A stretch of DNA of 64,000 nucleotides from Berberis thunbergii (lineage: Eukaryota > Streptophyta > Magnoliopsida > Ranunculales > Berberidaceae): contig QNQO01006995.1 in the NCBI GenBank assembly GCA_003290165.1, positions 1 to 64,000 on the forward strand, written 5' to 3'. The notes beneath the pieces were generated by a model. The model searched no databases and was not told where the DNA came from. It worked only from the letters and a program-made list of their open reading frames with translations. Each line of letters opens with the position of its first letter. Position 1 is the stretch's first letter. The translations under genes were made by a program, and so were the position numbers. This document shows positions 56,543 through 64,000 of the stretch, piece by piece.

Positions 56543-57362
56543 TTGATAGGAGCATAATTATGCTATTTTAGTACTATATTTCTATATGTAATTTTGGCTA
56601 TAACTTGTTCATTATGGTACTAATTGTTATTTTTGTGTTTGTGTAGGTTTCCAATTACAAGATTCCAAAATAGAAGCTGAGTGAAGAAAATTGACAATTC
56701 AGAAATACTGATTGCAAAAGGACGCCACACAAAGAAGGAAACCGAGAAGAAAACAATTATAAAAGGTACAATGCCTGTTTTGGAGAGATCACCCATCCAT
56801 AGCCTCCTCACGCTTGGAACCACATCAAGCCACCCCATCCTTTCATATCAGACCATCACCCCCTCTCGCAAACCTAGCCACCATCTTCATCACCAACATC
56901 ACCGTTTACCCTCATGCAGCCACACAACCATACCTCCTTACCTCTCTTCATCACCTCACTCCAAATCTCTGTCTCCCGCGCAGTCTCTCTTCAATCCAAA
57001 AGTTGACATCATCCTTCATTGTCTATCCACTCATTATCACTTCATCTTTCTCACTTTCTCGTCGCACACACACCGCACAATCGCACTGTCGCCAGCATCT
57101 TCTTCCGTCCATTTCTCTCCCTTGTCTTCCCCTTTTCTTTCACACTGATATTCCTTCAATTTACAACCAAGAAGAAGAAGAGATTTTAGTTTCTTCAGTT
57201 CACTATCCACACTCCATCATTCATTCTCTACCACCACACACAGGTGACATCGTTTCTTCTCATCTCTTTACATATCATCTATTTTACTTATTTTTAGTTT
57301 GATAATTACTTATGTATTTCTATTTAAACATAATTAATATGTCTAACTAAATTCCCTTTTAG
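56543..57362 (+). repeat. 5' LTR of element E, first part
   Basis: Typical start TGATAGGAGCATAATTATGC. The CA-rich and CT-rich part at 56780-57170 opens two long overlapping frames that I regard as compositional. The LTR resumes after the LINE at 60217. Confidence 0.7.
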
Positions 57363-60216
57363 CTATGGGTGGATTCGAAACCTCGAACATGTGTTTTATG
57401 AATTAATTGAATACTTTGCTTTAGCTAAGGATTTTGGGGTAGATTTTGCTTTATCTAATGATTTTGGGATCATGAATACTTTTTATAATAAGATGGAAGA
57501 TCACTTGGTGACCTTTGGAGTAGTCGCAATAGAAGTCAAATTGATTGTTTTATTGTTAGGAGACACGATTTGGGTAGGTATAAAAATTGTAAGGTTATAC
57601 CAGGGGAGTGTTTGACAAACCAACATAGGCTGTTAGTCCTCGATGTTTGTCTTAAGAGTAGGGGTCATATTGCTAAAGAACAGGTTAGACTAAGAATTAA
57701 ATGGTGGACCTTACAGGGAGATGTGTGCCAAAAATTTAGAAAGAAAATTTTGGGTGGCCAGTCAGTTTCAGAGGGTTGGGAGAATCTAAAAACCAAAGGA
57801 TAGGACTAGTAGCACAGATCTTTTTGAACATTTGGCAAAATTAATAAGAAGATGTGTGAAGGAAGAGTTAAGAAATGCCTAAAGAGGTGGTGTATATGAT
57901 AGGAAACATGGTGGTGGAACACTGATGTGGAACAAACCATTGCGGAAAAGAAAAGTTGCTTTAACGAGTGGCAAAGAGATAAATGCATAGAGTCTTATGA
58001 GCTATATAATCAAGTTAAGAAGTTGAGTAGTAAAGCAGTAGGGGAAGCTAAGAAGGGATCATCTGATGATCTGTATAATAGGCTAGGTACAAAGGAAGGG
58101 GAGGGGGATACTTTCAAGATAGCTAAAGCTAGAGAACAAAAAACTAGGGATTTTAGTCAAGTTAAGTGTGTTAAGCATGAGGATGGAAAAGTTTTAATGC
58201 AGGATAAAACTATTTTAGATAGATGGAAAGATTACTTTTGGAACCTACTCAATGGAACACATGTAGGGGAGTTAAACTAGAAGGGGTATGCTTCACAAGA
58301 AGGGAGACATCGTGTGTTCCATCGCAGAGTTAGTGCCACAGACGTGAGAGAAGCTTTAAAAAGAATGAAGACAAGGAAGGCAGTTGGACCGGATAATATA
58401 CCAATTGAAGCAGGAAAATGTCTGGGAGAAGTTGGGATTCAATGGCCAATTAAGCTCTTTAATAGGATTTTGAAAACTAGAAAAATGCCAAATTCATGGA
58501 GGCATAGAATATTGGTACCAATTTATAAGAACAAAGGGGATGTTCAGAATTGCTCAAACTATAGAGGGATAAAACTTATGAGTCATACGATGAAACTTTG
58601 GGAGAGGGTTATAGAACGAAGACTTAGGAGTTTAACCATGGTTTCGGAGAGTCAATTTTGAGTTATGCTGGGGAGGTCTACTATGAAGGCCATCTTTCTG
58701 CTTACGCAAATTATAGAAAAATATTGAGAGGAATGTAAGAGTTTGCATATGGTTTTTATTGATTTGGAAAAAGCTTACGATAGGGTCCCGAGGGAGTTAA
58801 TTTGGTGGGTGTTTGAAAGGAAGAAAATGTCTCAATGTTATGTCGATATCATTAAGGATATGTATGAAGGGGCTATAACAAGTGTTCGCTCAATGGGTGG
58901 AATATCTAGTGTCAGTAGGACTACATCAAAGGTCGGCCTTAAGTCCATATCTCTTTTATTTGGTCATGGATGAGTTGACGAGACATTTGCAAGAAGATGT
59001 ACCTTGGTGCATGTTATTTGTAAGTGATATTATCTTAATTGATGAGACTAGTGAAGGTTTAGGCATCCACCAATTGTAGCTCAATTGGTCGGACATCCAT
59101 TCGCCTTGTAAGATGTCGCGGGTTCGAGACTCACCAGTTAGGATTTTGTGAGTTTTCGTTCGATTATTAGGAGCACATTTGCTCCGTCGTTGATAAGCCT
59201 TCGGGTATTGAATGCAGCTAGCTTAGATGGACTAGATCAGAGTGAAGCGAAAGCGAGTCTTCATGCAAGGTGGAGGCGATGGACCAGAGCGAAAATAAGT
59301 CTCTATGCGAAATGGAGGCGACGAGGATATTAAGTGACAACAATATTGTAGCCTTCGGGCCTGGTTTGGTTAACCCTATAGGGTCAGCCATGTAGCCTTT
59401 GGGCATGGATTAATAAATAAATAAAAATGGTCAATGACTCAATAAAAAAATGTTTAGGCCAAAAATTAGATTGTTGGTAGGAGGCTTTAGAGAGTAAGGG
59501 TTTTAGAATTAGTCGTTCGAAGACGAAGTATCTAGTGTGCAACTTTGGTTGTGAATCATGAGGGAGGAGTAATGCAATTGAGATTGAAGGTGTGGAGGTC
59601 CCAGAGTGTGAGGCTTTTCGATATCTAGGATCCATAATTCAAAATATTGGGGCTATTGGAGAAGATGTAGACCATAGGATTAAAGCTAGTTGGCTGAAAT
59701 GGAGAATGACGTCAGGAGTATTATGCGATAATAGGATGCCTGCAAGGCTAAAAGGGAAATGCTATAAGACAATTGTTCGACCAGCCATACTATACAGTTC
59801 AAAATGTTGGGCTACTACGGGACAACATACACATTGGATGGCAGTAGCAGAAATGCGTATGTTAAGGTGGATGTATGGTAAGACCGGTAAGGATAAAATT
59901 AGGTTTGAAAGAATTAGGAGATACTTAGGTGTAGCGCCCATAGAGGAAAAAATTATATAAAGGCGTTTAACTTGGTTTGGTCACGTACGGAAGAGACCAA
60001 GCACGGTGCCGATTAGAAAATGTTTAGATTGGCAAGTTAATGGAGGGTGTAGACGGAGGGGATGACCATGGAAAACATGGATGAAAGGGGTGAATGAAGA
60101 CATCATTGAGCTTGGATTATGAAAGGATTTGTGGGAAGATCGCATTGCTTGGAGAACCAAAATTCATGTAGCCGACCCGAAAAATATTGGGAATGGGCTT
60201 TAATGATGATGATGAT
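57363..60216 (+). pseudogene. RTE-clade LINE, 5'-truncated, with SINE inside
   Basis: Endonuclease C-terminal part: NTFYNKMEDHLVTF near 57470-57512, CKVIPGECLTNQHRLLVLDV near 57586-57640 and LRIKWWTLQGD. Reverse transcriptase: RKAVGPDNIPIEAGKCLGEV, WRHRILVPIYKNKGDVQNCS, NYRGIKLMSHTMKLWERVIE, FIDLEKAYDRVPRELIW and GLHQRSALSPYLFYLVMDEL, the plant RTE pattern. The catalytic box is FVSD (59017-59028) in place of FADD, so the first Asp is lost. After the SINE the frame continues FRYLGSIIQNIGAIGEDVDH to TWFGHVRKR. The 3' end is a (GAT)n tail at 60199-60219, as in RTE elements. Confidence 0.88.
59065..59451 (+). mobile_element. tRNA-derived SINE, copy 2, inside the LINE
   Basis: Flanked by an 8-bp duplication GTTTAGGC (59057-59064 and 59452-59459). 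The A box TAGCTCAATTGG is at about 59077 and the B box GGTTCGAGACTC at about 59123. The body contains two imperfect repeats (GAGCGAAA..AAGTCT.CATGC.A.GTGGAGGCGA) and ends ATTAATAAATAAATAAAAA plus a short A-rich tail. Removing it restores the LINE frame around GAAGGTTTAGGCCAAAAA. Confidence 0.92.
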
Positions 60217-60949
60217 GATGAATCTTCCTTACTAATTAGTGATTGTGTTTTGCTTAAATGCATTATAGAGATTTTTTTCTTTGTATGTTTGTTAAGGTGG
60301 CCAACTTAGTAAGCATGCTAGGATCTAGGGCGAGAATACAAGAGAATTTCACCAAATCGTTATAATCGTGTACTCACAAGTAGTGAATACCAAGGAACAT
60401 TGGTAAGGTTAAGTAAAAACCTAGGTAAGAACAAGATGCTGATCATACTTGTGATTGCCTAGTCAGTGTTCATATTTTCCACAAAAATTAATGATCTTAG
60501 ATTTCTATCTAACTTGCGATTCCTGATTAGATAGCATGATAAGAATAGTTTGAAAGTGTTGCTAAGTTTAATTCAAGGAACTTGGGAAAATAATAAGACT
60601 AATGCAATGTTGATCACTGTTAATCTTGAGCATTGTCTTTCACGAGTTAGCAAGTGATTATTGAAGATTGATTTATGAGCATATGTTTGGTGTGTGGAGA
60701 TAAACCCTTAGCTATTTTCTCATCTTTGCCATCCTTATAGTTCTATTATCTTTTTAATATTTTTCTTAGTTTAAATTATAAAAATTCAATCCCCCAATAT
60801 TTTCTTAATTAGGTTGTTAGTTATTTTTTAGTTATTCTTAATGTTAGTTAGCAAGCCCTCTAATCCTCAGTCTAGAACAATCCCTATTTAGTCTATACTG
60901 CAATCACAAAATAGGGTATTAAGTTGTGTGCTACCAAAATAGCGTATCA
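60217..60949 (+). repeat. 5' LTR of element E, second part
   Basis: AT-rich and non-coding, ending AGCGTATCA four bases before the primer-binding site. Confidence 0.65.
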
Positions 60950-60953
60950 ATTT

Positions 60954-60971
60954 TGGCGCCGTTGTTGGGGA
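60954..60971 (+). other. Primer-binding site of element E (tRNA-Asp type)
   Basis: TGGCGCCGTTGTTGGGGA, two mismatches from the complement of the plant tRNA-Asp 3' end. Confidence 0.85.
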
Positions 60972-61201
60972 TTAGTAAATTGCTAATTACCTCATTATAT
61001 TTTTTTATTAACTTTTATTTTTATTTTTATTGATTTTTGTTTTTTCTGTCTTTATCTCAGGTACTAGTTCATGCACAATTGGAAATCCAGCGAGAACTTA
61101 TTAGAGTAAGATTCAGAGTCCAAGAAAACATTTAGAAGATGAAGGAAAGAAAAAAAAAGTCACAAACATCTAGCTCTGAACCTGAATCAGAAGAGCTCAA
61201 C

Positions 61202-62540
61202 ATGGCAGACAATAGATCTATTAAAGAACTTTCAGCATCCACATTGGACAATGCCGCACCCCTGTGCATTCAATATCCAACAGCAGCGCATGGCAAAACA
61301 TAGTCATTTGAGCTGAAATCCAGCCTACTTTACCATATTCCAAAGTATCATGGTACTTCTATGGAAGATCCAAATAAACATTTAAAGGAATATGAAGTTG
61401 TATGCTCCAGTATGATGCCAATAACAGTAGATGAAAATATCTTGAAGCTGAGAGCATTTCCCTTTTCTCTTACTGATAGGGCTAAGGATTGGCTTTATGA
61501 ACTACCTTCCGGAACAATATACTCTAAGGATAGCATGAAAAAGGTGTTTCTAGAGAAATTCTTCTCAACTTCAAAAATCATCTATTGAGAAAGAAAATCT
61601 GTGGTATTCAGCAAGGTCTAGGATAATCATATCCAGCTTACGATGAGCGCTTCCAAACTCTCATAGCATCGTGTCCACAACATCAGGTGAAAGTGGAGCT
61701 CCTGATTCAATATTTTTATGATTGATTGCTTCATCTTGAGCAACAGATGTTAGATGCAGTGGCAGGAAGAAATTTGGTTGATAAAACTCTATTAGTAGTG
61801 AAGACTTTGATTGTAAACCAAGACTTAAACGTCTAACAGTATGAAAGAATTGGAAAGCTTTCACGCCAGGTCCATGTGGTGAGTATTAATTCTAGTTTGG
61901 AAGCTCAAATTGCTAATATCACTTCACTTGTGACTCGAGCTCTAGGGAAGCTGAATGTGCTAGGAGTTGCACAAGTTTGTGGCGTGTGCACTAAGCCTGG
62001 ACATCCATATGACCAATGTCTTCAGCTGATTGAGAATGGAGGTTGGGAGAATGTTACTGCAGTAGGTTTTCAGGGACAAAATCACTATAGGGATAACCCT
62101 TATTCTAACACTTACAATGAAGGTTTGAGAAATCATCCCAGCTTTGGATGGAGAAATTCGAAACAACCTCAACAACAAACTTCGAATCGACCACCCCCGG
62201 GTTTCAGCACAATTCAGGCATGCCCCTTAATTATAATGAGATTTTGAAATCGTTAACTATTTCTCAGCAAGACCAATCAAAAGATATAACAGATTTAAAG
62301 CTACAAATGGGATAGATAGCTGAGTTTATTGGACAAATTCGTGAGCAAGGAAAACTTTCAAGTTCTACCATTCAAAATCCGAAATGCGGGTTTGAAACCG
62401 CAAAAACAATTACATTGAGAAGTGGTAGACAAATTGAGAATGAGCCAATAGTCCCTAAACAGAGCCGAAATAGGGAATCTGAGTTACAGAAGGATGATCC
62501 AGCTATCGTTGAGACACCAGAGCTCCAAGGTAAGAAGGTG
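61202..62540 (+). pseudogene. Element E gag
   Basis: Likely start MADNRSIKELSAS at 61202. Core at 61361-61588: MEDPNKHLKEYEVVCSSM and ILKLRAFPFSLTDRAKDWLY. A CCHC-type knuckle near 61978-62020 reads CGVCTKPGHPYDQC. The Gag end near 62405 reads ITLRSGRQIENEP. Stops at about 61301 and 61587, with frameshifts after 61588, break it. Confidence 0.82.
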
Positions 62541-62580
62541 AGCATTACAAATTAAATTTCTGCTAATTTTTCTCCACCTT

Positions 62581-63282
62581 TTGTGCATTTTCCCAAGTAT
62601 GTTTGCAAAATCTAGCAAAGATGAACAGGATAAGGAAATCTTGGAAACTTTTCAAAAAGTCCAAGTCAATATTCCGCTTCTTGATGCTATTAAGCAAGTG
62701 CCTAAGTATGCAAAATTTTTGAAGGAGATTTGCACAACAAAGGGACGACTTCATGACGGAGAGGTAATTAAGGTGAGTGAAAATGTTTCCACAGTTCTTC
62801 AGAGAAAATTGTCGTCAAAGTGTAAGGATCTGGTTAGTTTCACTATCCCTTGTGCTATCAGTAATACTAAAATTGAAAATGCCATGCTAGACTTAGGTGC
62901 TTCAATTAATGTTATGTCGTATTCTATTTATCGATCTTTGAATCTCGGGAAGCTAAAAATGGATGGTGTTATTATTCAATTGGCTGACCGTTCTAATGCA
63001 TATCCTCGAGGTTTGTTGGAAGATGTACTGGTGCAGGTTAACCATTTGATATTCCTAGAAGATTTCTATGTGCTTGAGATGGAAGATTCGGAATTTTCAG
63101 CACATTTGCCTCTTCTATTAGGGCGCCTCTTAATGAAAACTGCAAGGAAAAACATTCATGTGCATGTGGGGAACCTATCCATTGATGGCGATGTGATTGG
63201 CTTCAACATCTTTGAAGCCACGACGTATTCTACTAAAAATCATTCTAGTTCTTCTATTAATGTGATTGACAATTTGGCCTAG
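62581..63282 (+). pseudogene. Element E aspartic protease region (long open frame)
   Basis: A 233-residue open frame. QVNIPLLDAIKQVPKYAKFL is the Gag-protease linker. AMLDLGASINVMSYSIYRSL holds the DLGAS active site. RGLLEDVLVQVNHLIFLEDF and HLPLLLGRLLMKTARKNIHV match the rest of the Athila-type protease. It is one of the few long undisturbed frames in the window, but flanking domains are lost. Confidence 0.85.
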
Positions 63283-63299
63283 AAATCGTCAGACGTCAT

Positions 63300-63739
63300 A
63301 AATGAGGATGAACTTGAGACCACCATTACTACTGCCATTGGATATGAAAGCAATAGAGTTCCTTATGACACAAAGAAGCAAAAAAATTACAGTTGAATGA
63401 ACACAAAAATATTCAGGATGAGGCCTATGAAAGTAAAAACAATTACAAGGAAAACACCATAGTTTTTCAGGATCAGATGATCCGTGGTAATACTTTGTCG
63501 TTGGAATGGAAGTCTTGTTTTCCCAATCATGTCTTAGAACTGGTAAGTTACGTTCTGAATGGGTTGGTCATTTTATTGTTACTAATGTTTTTCCCAATGG
63601 TGCTATACAGATTAAGAGTGTCACAACCGGTAAGGAGTTTAAAGTGAAACATCGTCGACTTAAGCCCTATTATGAGTCATTTGTGGAGCATGACATGGAG
63701 GACGTATCACTCCATGTTCCCACTTATTCTGAGGATTAA
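63300..63739 (+). pseudogene. Element E integrase C-terminal end, joined to protease by deletion
   Basis: LQLNEHKNIQDEAYESKNNY begins near 63378. In a complete element this lies after the integrase catalytic core. Then, across a frameshift near 63540, GKLRSEWVGHFIVTNVFPNG and VKHRRLKPYYESFVEHDMED with a stop at 63739. The missing RT, RNase H and integrase core (about 2.5-3 kb in relatives) were removed by one deletion between about 63290 and 63378. Confidence 0.8.
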
Positions 63740-64000
63740 TAGGAGATACCATCAGGCTGCACGACATTAAAACAAGCGCTTCTTGGAAGGCAACCCAATC
63801 AAATTTGCTTTCTCTATCCCTTTTTTTCGTTAGTTTTGCTTTTGTTTGTTAGTAGTTTATTTTTTTGCTTTTAAATCTTTCATTTAATGTGCTATAATCT
63901 ATTAGCATTGAGGACAATGTTAGGTTTAAGTGTAGGGGGAACAACGTTGTTTTTAGTTGGAAATTTTTTTTTAAAAAAATCTTAAAGTGTTAGTCCATTA
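63740..64000 (+). other. Element E post-integrase untranslated region
   Basis: Contains AAGCGCTTCTTGGAAGGCAA near 63774-63793 and GAGGACAATGTTAGG plus a G-rich tract near 63913-63942, both standard after the integrase in Athila-like elements. No gene. Confidence 0.6.

Larger units (their letters stand above)
56543..64000 (+). mobile_element. Athila-like Gypsy element E (partial, runs off the window)
   Basis: 5' LTR from TGATAGGAGCATAATTATGC (56543) to GCGTATCA (60949), swollen by a LINE insertion. Then PBS 60954-60971, gag 61202-62540, protease 62581-63282, and the C-terminal end of integrase 63370-63739. RT, RNase H and the integrase core are missing. The usual post-integrase motif GCATTGAGGACAATGTTAG and GTTTAAGTGTAGGGGG follow at 63906-63942. 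It is inserted into the 3' LTR of element C. Confidence 0.85.

Noticed and set aside
56681..57302. Two overlapping frames of 155 and 162 residues
   Set aside because: They lie in a C/A/T-rich LTR with few stops because of composition. Overlap in two frames argues against coding.
59070..59140. A tRNA gene suggested by A- and B-box motifs
   Set aside because: No cloverleaf or proper acceptor stem is visible, and the motifs belong to a SINE with target duplications.

Overview
The window is nuclear DNA of a flowering plant, most likely a eudicot; the species cannot be fixed. Evidence is the captured plant gene pieces (nucleolin, RUS/DUF647, CER3 wax gene, starch synthase, SEPALLATA-like MADS box, PDR-type ABCG transporter, V-ATPase subunit H, polyubiquitin), Athila-type Gypsy elements with a tRNA-Asp type primer site, plant RTE LINEs, tRNA-derived SINEs and an endogenous caulimovirid piece. 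I find no intact host gene. The whole window is nested transposable elements, nearly all broken by stops, frameshifts and deletions.

Layout, left to right. 1-198 is the end of a CACTA element. A SINE lies at 342-705 (minus). From about 2320 to 18580 runs one decayed MULE (Mutator-like) transposase gene on the plus strand. It is cut into four blocks by three insertions, each with its own target-site duplication or remnant: LTR element A (3237-12634, TSD GTGGT), a 310-bp mini-CACTA (13311-13620, TSD GCA) and a 2.95-kb hAT-like element (15331-18281) carrying a scrambled polyubiquitin piece. LTR element B (18744-27693), of the same family as A, sits just beyond the MULE. Next come an Athila pol scrap (27700-28240) and a caulimovirid reverse-transcriptase-region scrap (28241-28611).

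From 28612 to about 47714 lies a minus-strand Athila-like Gypsy element (D). It is split by a 9470-bp CACTA element at 30551-40020 with perfect 13-bp terminal inverted repeats, a matching AAG duplication and dense subterminal repeats. That CACTA has no visible transposase. Instead it holds exon-sized pieces of at least eight unrelated host genes, all on the plus strand and mostly still flanked by splice signals, after a nucleolin-like promoter and 5' end. It is a Pack-CACTA and the most interesting object here.

From 48368 to 56542 is LTR element C (plus strand), a diverged relative of A and B, with a PIF/Harbinger-like element inside. From 56543 to the window end is a second Athila-like element (E, plus strand). 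Its 5' LTR holds a 5'-truncated RTE LINE (57363-60216), which itself holds a SINE (59065-59451, TSD GTTTAGGC).

Elements A, B and C share an architecture: gag and protease, no reverse transcriptase, RNase H or integrase, then a tandem-repeat zone and a long ORF on the opposite strand with a 'putative gypsy type transposon' domain and coiled coil. This looks like a Tat-like lineage that has lost pol and must be copied in trans.
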